Shown here piece by piece: positions 52,257 through 60,132 of a stretch of DNA of 64,000 nucleotides (its first letter is position 1; the number at the start of each line of letters is the position of its first letter). The notes under the pieces are model-generated. The model had not been told where the DNA came from. It saw nothing but the letters and a program-made list of their open reading frames with translations, and searched no databases. Source of the stretch: Defluviitalea raffinosedens (lineage in GTDB: Bacteria; Bacillota; Clostridia; Lachnospirales; Defluviitaleaceae); the NCBI RefSeq assembly GCF_016908775.1, contig NZ_JAFBEP010000012.1, positions 1 through 64,000 of the forward strand. The letters run 5' to 3'. Position numbers and translations under genes: made by a program.

Positions 52257-52655
52257 ATGATCAATAATGAACAGGGAGTTACTCTAATAGAACTAATTAT
52301 CTCTTTAGCAATTTTTTCAGTCATTATCTCTATAACTTTATCGGTTTTATTGCTTGGCAGCAAAACTTTTAAACAGCAAACAACAGAAACCAATGATCTA
52401 ATGAATATAAGCAATGCAATCCACTATTTGACGAAAGAAATCAGAAAAGCAGATCAGGTAAAGGTAGAAAGCGGAATGCTTATTTTAAATGAAAAAGACA
52501 TATATAAACTAGAGAATCAAGCCATTATGAAAAACAGTACGCCGGTGTTTTATAACATAGAGGCATTTGAGATTAATAAAGTAAGTTCAAAAATAGAAAT
52601 TGTAATTAAAGGAATTGGGGAAGAAGAAGTGGAATCAACCATTTACCTAAGATAA
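52257..52655 (+). CDS. Minor prepilin, PilW/GspJ-like
   Basis: The 132-residue protein begins MINNEQG|VTLIELIISLAIFSVII, a very short leader before the prepilin cleavage site. The mature part (MNISNAIHYLTKEIRKADQV) resembles PilW/GspJ pseudopilins. It lies 10 nt after the preceding minor pilin gene. Confidence 0.82.
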   Translation: MINNEQGVTLIELIISLAIFSVIISITLSVLLLGSKTFKQQTTETNDLMNISNAIHYLTKEIRKADQVKVESGMLILNEKDIYKLENQAIMKNSTPVFYNIEAFEINKVSSKIEIVIKGIGEEEVESTIYLR

Positions 52656-52665
52656 AGGAGCTTGT

Positions 52666-54063
52666 ATGGTATTGTTTAAAAAATGGATTAAAAACGAAAA
52701 GGGCTTTGCCCTTACTTTTGTTTTACTGGTATTGGTTGTTGTATCGATATTGGGACTGGCAATCATAGGCATGACCACATCTGCTTTTAAAATGACAAGA
52801 ATCCATTCTGACAGCGAAAGTGCTTATTACATAGCAGAAGGAGGGGTGAACTATACGATTGATTGGATTCGTACGAAGGTGAATGATTTATACGATAGGG
52901 TCCGTTCTGCAGATGAGTTTTTTGCTAACTTAGAAAGCAATATGAATAAGCCTATCATACTTGATACTTTTGAAAGTAATTTTGGGAGAACTCCGGAAGC
53001 CATGATTACCATTACCGGCTCTCGTAGAAGCGGAGAAGACAGTGCAGATTATACCATAACCTCCAGAGGACGTATAGGCAACAGTACAAGAACTGTAAAA
53101 TCAGTGATAACAGTCAATTGGACTGAAAATGGTTTCGCTTATATGAAAGATATTTTTTTATATGGCTCGAAACTCAAATTTACCGGCAGCAGTATCAATG
53201 GAGAAGAAGGAACGATCATATTTGATTCAATCAATTTGGATAATAATCCTTCTTTGAAAGTCTCTAATTTATATTTTAATGCTTCTGTTACTTTGGATCA
53301 TAGTTCCGGAGATATTGGAAACAGAAACAAGCCGGGAAAAATATATATTAATGGAGATTTGAATTTTCTAAGCGGTGCTGTTCGAGATATTTTTGGAGAT
53401 GTATATGTGAATGGCAATCTAAAACTAGCAGGGGCCAGGCTTTATGGAAATGTCTATGTGAATGGAGATGTTGAATTGGATTGGACGCCACAAATCCATG
53501 AAAACATATACTATACGGGAATTTTGAAAGCTCCAGAATATTTTAGTAGGGATTTATTGGATAAATGTATAAAAGTAGATGAACTACCTGATTTTGAAAT
53601 ACCTTTATTAGATTTTGAGCTTAGAGAAGATGCATGGTATGCTGCCCATGGTTACACAGTACAAGATAATGTATCCGAAGAGAATATACCTGATCATGCC
53701 AGAATCCTGGCGAATCACTATTATTCGGACAGCAGCCAAAGTCCCAGTGGTAATATTATCATCATCAGTAAAGGGGATATTGTTATAAAAGGCTGGCGCC
53801 ACATTACAGGGGTGTTAATTGCGCCCAATGGCAGTGTATTTCTTGAAGGAGGTTCTTTTACAGGGATTATCCTGTCTAAAGGAGGAGTAATTACAGAAAG
53901 GGGAGGCTGGGATCTAAATATGAAACAGCTTTCTGACTTTTTTACGGAGGATACTTTGCCTGTAACTGTATCGAAACACAGAGAAATAGATGCTGGGGGT
54001 GAAGAAACTGATACGAATGAGCAAAACAGAGTGATCATTAAATCTCCTGTTCAGGAGAAATGA
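52666..54063 (+). CDS. PilX-like protein with a beta-helical C-terminal part
   Basis: The 465-residue protein has a prepilin-like N-terminus (KNEKGFALTFVLLVLVVVSI, with no Glu5) and SDSESAYYIAEGGVNYTIDW, the PilX signature. From about 200 to 420 it has repeated short beta motifs (KIYINGDLNFLSG, DVYVNGNLKLAG, NVYVNGDVELDW), suggesting a beta-helix or bactofilin-like fold. GspK/PilX proteins without Glu5 cap the pilus tip. The gene end overlaps the convergent nuclease gene by 26 nt. Confidence 0.85.
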   Translation: MVLFKKWIKNEKGFALTFVLLVLVVVSILGLAIIGMTTSAFKMTRIHSDSESAYYIAEGGVNYTIDWIRTKVNDLYDRVRSADEFFANLESNMNKPIILDTFESNFGRTPEAMITITGSRRSGEDSADYTITSRGRIGNSTRTVKSVITVNWTENGFAYMKDIFLYGSKLKFTGSSINGEEGTIIFDSINLDNNPSLKVSNLYFNASVTLDHSSGDIGNRNKPGKIYINGDLNFLSGAVRDIFGDVYVNGNLKLAGARLYGNVYVNGDVELDWTPQIHENIYYTGILKAPEYFSRDLLDKCIKVDELPDFEIPLLDFELREDAWYAAHGYTVQDNVSEENIPDHARILANHYYSDSSQSPSGNIIIISKGDIVIKGWRHITGVLIAPNGSVFLEGGSFTGIILSKGGVITERGGWDLNMKQLSDFFTEDTLPVTVSKHREIDAGGEETDTNEQNRVIIKSPVQEK

Positions 54064-55027
54064 TCTGAACCATTTCATTTGGAAGAGAAATAATTTCAGA
54101 ATATAAAATATCGTGAAAATCAACATTTGCCTTTTCATCTGTATTTGAAGACATTGGTGACTTGATTGAACGACTGCTTTTGATAAAAAGTTCAATATCT
54201 TTAGTATCTAAATTTGGATAAATCTTTTTCGTCAATATATTCCCCTTGGAGATGAAAAAAAGTTTGTGTCCGTTAGTAATTGGTATTTTCAGTAAGATAT
54301 CCTTTGATATCAAATCTTTATAACGCCATATGCCTTCACTGATGTATTCCAATCCCTGCATGAGATCTCTATATTTTGCTGCACTTTCATATTTATATTG
54401 CATAGAGCATTCTTTCATTTTCTCTTCTAACTTACTCATTAAAAGTACCATTTTTGTGTTGTCTGAAAAAATTTCTAACAAAACAGCCTTGTTTTGATTA
54501 AAAGCATTTTGATCCATGGGCGAGGACATGACATGGTATTCAAATTCATAGCTTCCGTTTCTTTTAACAAGAGGGAAAATGGATTTAAAGGAATTGATGA
54601 TATTTAAAAGAGTGGATCTTTTTCTAAAAGGCCCATAGGTATTTTCTTCCCTCTGATGGACAACAGATAAGGCGTTAAATCTATTATAGTTTTCTACTTT
54701 TAAATAAACATATTTCTGATCATTTTTCATCTGAGAGTTGAAACTAGGCTTTATTTCTTTAATCAATTGACATTCTAAGAGACGGGCTTCTAAATGCGTA
54801 TCAGTTACGATGTAGTCTATATCATCGATGAACAGAACTAATTTTTGGACTTTTTCCCATTTTGGGTTATCCACAAAGTATGATTTTACTCTTTTTATAA
54901 GGCATTTGCTTTTACCAATATAAATGATATTGCCTTTTGAATCCAACATTTTATAAATTCCTGGGAGAGCAGGAATTTGATTAAGTTTTTCCCTTAGCTT
55001 TTCTGTAATTTCTATCAAGATATTCAC
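54038..55027 (-). CDS. GIY-YIG nuclease related to UvrC/Cho
   Basis: The 329-residue protein has a GIY-YIG domain at residues 18-100 (PGIYKMLDSKGNIIYIGKSK, KRVKSYF, the LEARLLECQLIKEIKPSFN Glu region) and a UVR-type helical segment near 200-235 (MSKLEEKMKECSMQYKYESA, AKYRDLM). It lacks the UvrC C-terminal RNase-H-like nuclease and helix-hairpin-helix domains, so only the 3' incision half is represented, as in Cho. It may aid DNA repair alongside UvrC. It converges on and overlaps the pilus gene cluster end. Confidence 0.85.
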   Translation of the reverse strand: MNILIEITEKLREKLNQIPALPGIYKMLDSKGNIIYIGKSKCLIKRVKSYFVDNPKWEKVQKLVLFIDDIDYIVTDTHLEARLLECQLIKEIKPSFNSQMKNDQKYVYLKVENYNRFNALSVVHQREENTYGPFRKRSTLLNIINSFKSIFPLVKRNGSYEFEYHVMSSPMDQNAFNQNKAVLLEIFSDNTKMVLLMSKLEEKMKECSMQYKYESAAKYRDLMQGLEYISEGIWRYKDLISKDILLKIPITNGHKLFFISKGNILTKKIYPNLDTKDIELFIKSSRSIKSPMSSNTDEKANVDFHDILYSEIISLPNEMVQIISPEQEI

Positions 55028-55187
55028 CTTTTCTATATTAAGTCAATTCATGTAGTAAATATTATACACTAAATATTGAATAAATAGCAGAAAAAGTAGA
55101 AAGAACGATTGATTGAATCTTAGCAAGTGAAAGGATATAATAGTTTTTAGATGCGAAAGAATAAATTTAAGGGCGAGGAGGTTCAAT

Positions 55188-56078
55188 ATGGAAAAGCAAG
55201 GGAAAGCTATATCTGAAGAAACAAAGCAGTTTATTCTCAAACTTCAGCAAAATGAAGTAACAGACAGAGCCATTTATCTGAATTTGGCAAAACGGGTAAA
55301 AAAGCAATCAGAAAAAGAAACCTTGCAGCGAATAGCTGAGGAAGAAGGAGTACATTGTGAAATTTGGGAGAAATATACCAATAAAAAATTAACACCCCAG
55401 AAGTTAAAAGTTTGGCTTTATGCTGCTATAAGTTTTATTCTGGGATATACTTTTGCCATTAAAATTATGGAAAAGGGAGAAAAGGATGTACAATACATTT
55501 ATTCAAACCTGGCTCAAGAAGTTCCAGAAGCAGAGCAGATCCTTAAAGATGAAGAAATACATGAACAGGCCCTGATCGATTTATTAGATGAAGAAAGACT
55601 GCAATATGTGGGGTCAATGGTACTGGGACTTAATGATGCTTTGGTAGAGCTGACAGGAACATTGGCAGGCTTAAGTTTTGCTTTACAAGATAACAGATTA
55701 GTAGCACTTTCAGGATTGATTACAGGAATTTCGGCGACATTGTCCATGGCTTCGTCAGAGTATTTATCTGCCCGTTCAGAAGGAAATACCAATGCGTTAA
55801 AGTCTTCGCTATACACAGGAATTATGTATATCTTTGCAGTGGTTTTACTGGTGTTGCCATATCTTGTGTTGCCCAGTGACCAATTTGTTCCTGCACTAAT
55901 GATTATGCTGGTTATTGTTGTAGCCATAATTTTTTCATTTACATATTATATTTCTGTTGCAAAGGATTTGCCTTTTAAAAAGAGATTTTTGGAAATGGCT
56001 GTAATTAGTTTGTCAGTTGCAGCGTTGTCCTTTGGAGTAGGAATTTTAGTAAAACAGTTTTTAGGAATAGATGTTTAA
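55188..56078 (+). CDS. Ferritin-like domain fused to VIT1/CCC1 iron transporter
   Basis: The 296-residue protein has an N-terminal rubrerythrin-like helical domain (residues 8-140) with metal-binding motifs RIAEEEGVHCEIWEKY and ILKDEEIHEQALIDLL, and then a VIT1/CCC1 transporter domain (145-296) with GLNDALVELTGTLAGL and ASSEYLSARSEG. Such fusions (MbfA-like) move iron out of the cytoplasm. GGCGAGGAGG precedes the ATG. With the ferritin gene at 11453 it would help control free iron. Confidence 0.92.
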   Translation: MEKQGKAISEETKQFILKLQQNEVTDRAIYLNLAKRVKKQSEKETLQRIAEEEGVHCEIWEKYTNKKLTPQKLKVWLYAAISFILGYTFAIKIMEKGEKDVQYIYSNLAQEVPEAEQILKDEEIHEQALIDLLDEERLQYVGSMVLGLNDALVELTGTLAGLSFALQDNRLVALSGLITGISATLSMASSEYLSARSEGNTNALKSSLYTGIMYIFAVVLLVLPYLVLPSDQFVPALMIMLVIVVAIIFSFTYYISVAKDLPFKKRFLEMAVISLSVAALSFGVGILVKQFLGIDV

Positions 56079-56164
56079 TAGGAATTGAATAGATTTCTAA
56101 AAATAATTTAGAAAAGATATAGATAAATTTTTATCATTAGTGTATAATGTTATTGTTATTTTTA

Positions 56165-56236
56165 GGCTCATTGGTCAAGTGGTTAAGACGCCACCCTCTC
56201 ACGGTGGAAACAGGGGTTCGAATCCCCTATGAGTCA
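56165..56236 (+). tRNA. tRNA-Glu (anticodon CTC)
   Basis: A full cloverleaf can be drawn over 72 nt: acceptor GGCTCAT with ATGAGTC, anticodon stem CCACC/GGTGG around the loop CTCTCAC with anticodon CTC, and T stem AGGGG/CCCCT with TTCGAAT in the loop. CCA is not encoded. It lies 91 nt before the glutamyl-tRNA synthetase gene. Confidence 0.95.
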
Positions 56237-56247
56237 TTAAACGTAAG

Positions 56248-56288
56248 GGGCGGTTTTTTTTGTTTGAAATGAAACAAAGAAACCGTCT
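56248..56288 (+). other. Hairpin and T run between tRNA-Glu and gltX
   Basis: CGGTTT and AAACCG, plus TGTTT and AAACA inside, can form a long hairpin. Separately, AGGGG (56246-56250) followed by CGG and eight T could act as the 3' side of a terminator whose partner CCCCT lies in the tRNA T stem. These folds exclude each other. Confidence 0.45.
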
Positions 56289-56327
56289 TAATTTTTACTA
56301 TTCATTAATTAAATGGAGGAGAATTCA

Positions 56328-57971
56328 ATGGACTATAAGAAACTCGCTGATTTGCTTTTCCCTAATATAACAAAAACGGTATCTTATTATGAAGAAACCG
56401 TATTCCCCAAAAGGGATTTAAAAGAGGGAGCTGTTGTGACCAGACTTGCACCAAGTCCTACGGGCTTTATTCATCTGGGAAATTTATACGGAGCTTTTGT
56501 AGATGAGCGTTTGGCGCATCAAAATGGCGGCATATTTATGCTTCGTATTGAAGATACGGATGATAAACGTAAGGTAGAAGGAGCAATTGAAACAATTATA
56601 TCTTCTCTGGAGTATTTCGATTTAAAATTCGATGAAGGTGTAACTGTTAATGGAGAAATTGGTCATTACGGACCTTACTATCAAAGCCATCGAGCTGAAA
56701 TTTACCAAACCGTTGCGAAGTATTTGGTTGAACAAGGCAGAGCATATCCTTGTTTTTGTACAGAAGAAGAATTATCAGAGGTAAGAAAGCAACAGGAAGC
56801 TGAAAAGGTTACTCCTGGTTATTACGGTAAATGGGCTAAGGATAGAGATTTAACCCTTGAAGAAATAGAAAAGCGATTGAAGAATAAGGAAAGTTTTGTT
56901 CTGAGATTCAAATCTATGGGAAGTGAAGAAGGAAGATTTGAAATAGAGGATGCTATAAGAGGCACTCTTTCCATGCCGGAAAATTTTCAGGATATAGTAC
57001 TTTTAAAATCCAATGGCATACCCACATATCACTTTGCCCATGTTGTGGATGATCATTTGATGAGGGTTACCCATGTTGTCAGGGGAGAAGAATGGCTTTC
57101 AACCCTGCCTATTCACTATGAATTATTTAAAACTCTGGGTTGGGAGCTTCCAATATATTGCCATACAGCCCATATGATGAAAATAGATAATGGTGTAAAG
57201 AGGAAATTATCCAAAAGAAAAGATCCTGAAATGGGATTGGGCTACTATATGGAACTGGGATATTTCCCGGCGGCGGTTAGAGAATATCTGTTAACCATCC
57301 TGAATTCTAATTTTGAAGAATGGAGAATGGCAAATCCAGACAGCAATATTAGTGAATTTAAATTTAGTTTAAACAAAATGAGTATTTCAGGGGCATTGTT
57401 TGATTTAAATAAACTCAATGACATCAGCAAAGATGTTTTGGTAAAAATCCCTGTTGAAGAAATCTATAGCTTTTTACTTGACTGGGCTAAGAAATATAAA
57501 CAGGAAATCGTAAGCAATTTAACCGAGCATAAAGATTCTGTAATCAAATTATTATCTGTAGGAAGAGACGGTGCAAAACCTCGTAAAGATTTAATTTATT
57601 GTGAACAGATCTTTGATTTTATTAAATATTTCTTTGATGAGTATTTTGAAATCGTTGATCCTTATCCTCAAAACATTGATGAAGAAGAAGCAAAAAAATT
57701 ACTGAAAGCATATCTTGAAACCTATGATCATAATGACGACCAAACCCAATGGTTTGAAAAAATCCGTGAAATCGCTGAGCAAAACGGATACGCAGCTAAA
57801 CCTAAGGACTATAAGAAAAATCCGGATATGTATAAAGGTCATGTAGGGGATGTAAGTACGGTTATACGATTGGCTATTGTAGGACGAGCATCCTCACCGG
57901 ATGTTTGGGAAATTCAGCAGATTTTAGGTGAAAAGAAAGTTCGAGAAAGAATAAAAAAAGCTGCTATGTAG
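56328..57971 (+). CDS. gltX: Glutamyl-tRNA synthetase, clostridial type
   Basis: The 547-residue class I synthetase has the HIGH-type motif APSPTGFIHLGNLYGAF near residue 42, the FMLRIEDTDDKRKVEGA segment, HVVDDHLMRVTHVVRGEEW, and a KMSKS-type loop GVKRKLSKRKDPE near 290. It is longer than the roughly 490-residue standard bacterial enzyme, as found in a clostridial subgroup. Whether it also charges tRNA-Gln is not visible. AAATGGAGGAG fits the ATG at 56328; the frame opens at 56313. Confidence 0.95.
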   Translation: MDYKKLADLLFPNITKTVSYYEETVFPKRDLKEGAVVTRLAPSPTGFIHLGNLYGAFVDERLAHQNGGIFMLRIEDTDDKRKVEGAIETIISSLEYFDLKFDEGVTVNGEIGHYGPYYQSHRAEIYQTVAKYLVEQGRAYPCFCTEEELSEVRKQQEAEKVTPGYYGKWAKDRDLTLEEIEKRLKNKESFVLRFKSMGSEEGRFEIEDAIRGTLSMPENFQDIVLLKSNGIPTYHFAHVVDDHLMRVTHVVRGEEWLSTLPIHYELFKTLGWELPIYCHTAHMMKIDNGVKRKLSKRKDPEMGLGYYMELGYFPAAVREYLLTILNSNFEEWRMANPDSNISEFKFSLNKMSISGALFDLNKLNDISKDVLVKIPVEEIYSFLLDWAKKYKQEIVSNLTEHKDSVIKLLSVGRDGAKPRKDLIYCEQIFDFIKYFFDEYFEIVDPYPQNIDEEEAKKLLKAYLETYDHNDDQTQWFEKIREIAEQNGYAAKPKDYKKNPDMYKGHVGDVSTVIRLAIVGRASSPDVWEIQQILGEKKVRERIKKAAM

Positions 57972-57989
57972 TAAATTAATAGATAGATA

Positions 57990-58034
57990 AAAAACCTCCA
58001 AAGTCTACTGTAATGACATTGGAGGTTTTTTTAT
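57990..58034 (+). terminator. gltX terminator
   Basis: AAAACCTCCAAAGTC and GACATTGGAGGTTTT pair over about 14 bp (one mismatch) around a 9-nt loop, followed by TTTATTTTTT. Confidence 0.9.
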
Positions 58035-58130
58035 TTTTTATATATGAAAGACTGATTTTTTTCTGGGGACAATAAATAATATAAAGCAGTTGAAGCATCT
58101 TATATTTCATTATAAAAGGAGAGACAATCA

Positions 58131-58736
58131 ATGAGCAAGCTGCTATATATTAAAGTCAATGCAAAACCGGAAGGCATATCCAGGACCTTTAAGATTTCTG
58201 ATCACTTTATCGGTGCATATGTTCAAACGCACCCGAGCGATGAAATCATTACTTTGGATTTGTATAAAGAGGGCATAAAGTTTTTATCGGCAGAGGATAT
58301 TCAATCGATCTACGGGCATAAAACTGAAGAAAGCAAAAAACATCCTGTTTTGAAATATGCCTATCAATTTGCTGAAGCGGACAAATATGTTATTGCAGAA
58401 CCCATGTGGAATTTGAGTATCCCGGCTATACTAAAGGCATATATCGATTATATTACTGTTTCTGGGATTACGTTTAACTATACTGAAGATGGCCCTGTAG
58501 GCTTATGTAAAGGAAAGAAGGCAGTCCATATTACAACTCGAGGTGGGCAGTATTTAGTAGAGCTCAAGGCAGCATTTGAAATGGGGGACAGATATTTAAG
58601 GACGATATTTGGTTTCTTTGGAATTACTGATTTTACCACCATAGTTGCTGAGGAACTGGATATCGTAGGAAAAGATGTGGATGCGATTGTAGAAAATGCC
58701 ATACAGAAAGCTCAAGAACTAGCTAAAACTTTTTAA
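58131..58736 (+). CDS. azoR: FMN-dependent NADH azoreductase
   Basis: The 201-residue flavodoxin-fold protein matches the AzoR/AcpD family: LLYIKVNAKPEGISRTFKIS at the start (phosphate loop of FMN), EPMWNLSIPAILKAYIDYIT near residue 105 and THITTRGGQY-like segment near 140 binding the flavin ring. It reduces azo dyes and quinones with NADH; the natural role is probably quinone detoxification. AAAGGAGAG precedes the ATG. It is a single-gene unit. Confidence 0.93.
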   Translation: MSKLLYIKVNAKPEGISRTFKISDHFIGAYVQTHPSDEIITLDLYKEGIKFLSAEDIQSIYGHKTEESKKHPVLKYAYQFAEADKYVIAEPMWNLSIPAILKAYIDYITVSGITFNYTEDGPVGLCKGKKAVHITTRGGQYLVELKAAFEMGDRYLRTIFGFFGITDFTTIVAEELDIVGKDVDAIVENAIQKAQELAKTF

Positions 58737-58780
58737 TGAACATGAATATCGATGATTTAATAAATATGTAAAATAAATAA

Positions 58781-58815
58781 CCGGCAGTGACATTCACCTT
58801 GCCGGCTTTTTACTT
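58781..58815 (+). terminator. Terminator between azoR and the convergent oxidoreductase
   Basis: CCGGCA and TGCCGG pair, with an inner GTGA/TCAC stem, followed by CTTTTTA. It may serve azoR; the minus-strand gene ends 70 nt away. Confidence 0.75.
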
Positions 58816-58884
58816 TAAAATAAGAAAATTCGTTTTAACTTGCAAAGGACCAAAATGTTTTACTTCTCAAGTGCCCTAATCGCT

Positions 58885-59874
58885 TTATTGCTGATCTGCA
58901 GGGAAAAGTATACCAGCAAATTTGCGTGCTTTTTCAAGGACTTTCATTACGGAACGCGTATGCTCAAGCCATTTATAGCAAGTATCATAGTCTTGTTCAT
59001 TAACGACTTTAGTAAAGCTTTCGAATTCATAAACAAGATGATTATCGCTTTCCTGAAGGTTGATGGTTTTGCTGGTTTGACCAATAGTTATGATCAGTTC
59101 TTCGCATCTGCTTACATGACTATTGATTTTGAGGGTTCCATCTTTGCCCTGAACATAGGCAAAACCTTTGCTTTCACTGTCTTTTGCAGCGACAGCAGAA
59201 CAAGCAAAGTTAGGATACTGTAAAATAGCAATCCCGGATGTATCAATGCCATTTTCTGCTTTTTTGGGGAAATAGGAAACGGATTCTGGCTCTCCGAAGA
59301 GGCCAACAATGAAGTGGATATTATAGACATTAATATCCATAAGTGCTCCTCCAGAGAACTCTGGATTAAATATATTGGGCGTTTCACCGTTTTTAAACGC
59401 ATCGTAACGGCTGGAATATTGGGAGAAGTTCGTCTGCACCACCGATAACTCTCCTATTTCTTTCATATGTTCTTTTAAAGCTTTCATATTGGGAAGATGA
59501 CAGGTTGTAATTGCTTCAAATAAAAATTTTCTTTTTTCTTTTGCAATTTGCACCAAATGCTCGGTTTCTTTTACAGTGGAAGTGAAGGGTTTTTCTACGA
59601 TGGCATTTTTCCCGGCATTCAGTATTTTTAGTGCATAGTCATAATGTAGACTATTTGGCAATGCAATATATACGGTGTCAATTGTATCGTCCTTTAAAAA
59701 TTTTTCGAAATCCGTATAGCATTTTTCTAAATGAAACTTTTTTGCGATCGCTTCACCTTCTTTGGCACTTACAGGTCTGTTATAGATGGCAATAGCCTGA
59801 GAGCCTGAGACTTTAGAAATTGCGTCTAAGCATTTTTCTACAATTGGACCATGTCCCATCACACCTATTTTCAT
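58885..59874 (-). CDS. Gfo/Idh/MocA-family oxidoreductase
   Basis: The 329-residue protein has an N-terminal NAD(P)-binding fold (KIGVMGHGPIVEKCLDAIS) with the conserved EKP motif in NAIVEKPFTSTVKETEHLV near residue 93 and the second domain GGALMDINVYNIHF near 175. The unusual GHGPIV in the nucleotide loop replaces the common GxGxxG. It oxidises or reduces a sugar or inositol derivative; the substrate is unknown. AGGAGGAAAG precedes the ATG on the minus strand. Confidence 0.9.
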   Translation of the reverse strand: MKIGVMGHGPIVEKCLDAISKVSGSQAIAIYNRPVSAKEGEAIAKKFHLEKCYTDFEKFLKDDTIDTVYIALPNSLHYDYALKILNAGKNAIVEKPFTSTVKETEHLVQIAKEKRKFLFEAITTCHLPNMKALKEHMKEIGELSVVQTNFSQYSSRYDAFKNGETPNIFNPEFSGGALMDINVYNIHFIVGLFGEPESVSYFPKKAENGIDTSGIAILQYPNFACSAVAAKDSESKGFAYVQGKDGTLKINSHVSRCEELIITIGQTSKTINLQESDNHLVYEFESFTKVVNEQDYDTCYKWLEHTRSVMKVLEKARKFAGILFPADQQ

Positions 59875-60008
59875 ATCAACTTTCCTCCTGTTAAATTTGA
59901 ATTAAATCAATTATTTCATAAGATACGCGCTTCTGCAATATGGTCTAACTTTTTTTCTCAATTCATTATTGACAATTAATGAGGGTGCAAACCAAGCAAA
60001 ACCTAAAA

Positions 60009-60066
60009 TGTATAAATTACCCATATTTTAATAAAAACAACGGTCTAATTTGTATAAATTATCCAT
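60009..60066 (+). repeat. Two direct repeats upstream of the stalk-domain gene
   Basis: TGTATAAATTACCCAT (60009-60024) and TGTATAAATTATCCAT (60051-60066) differ at one base and lie 42 nt apart (four helical turns) in the 258-nt interval between divergent genes. They may be regulator sites or duplicated promoter elements. Confidence 0.5.
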
Positions 60067-60132
60067 ACCGATGACAGCAATAATATGCTATATTTGATTA
60101 ATGGAAGAAAGATCAATTCAAGGAGGGTTATA

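Noticed and set aside
60009-60066. Possible start of a CRISPR-like array
   Set aside because: Only two copies, 16 nt long, without further units or cas genes.
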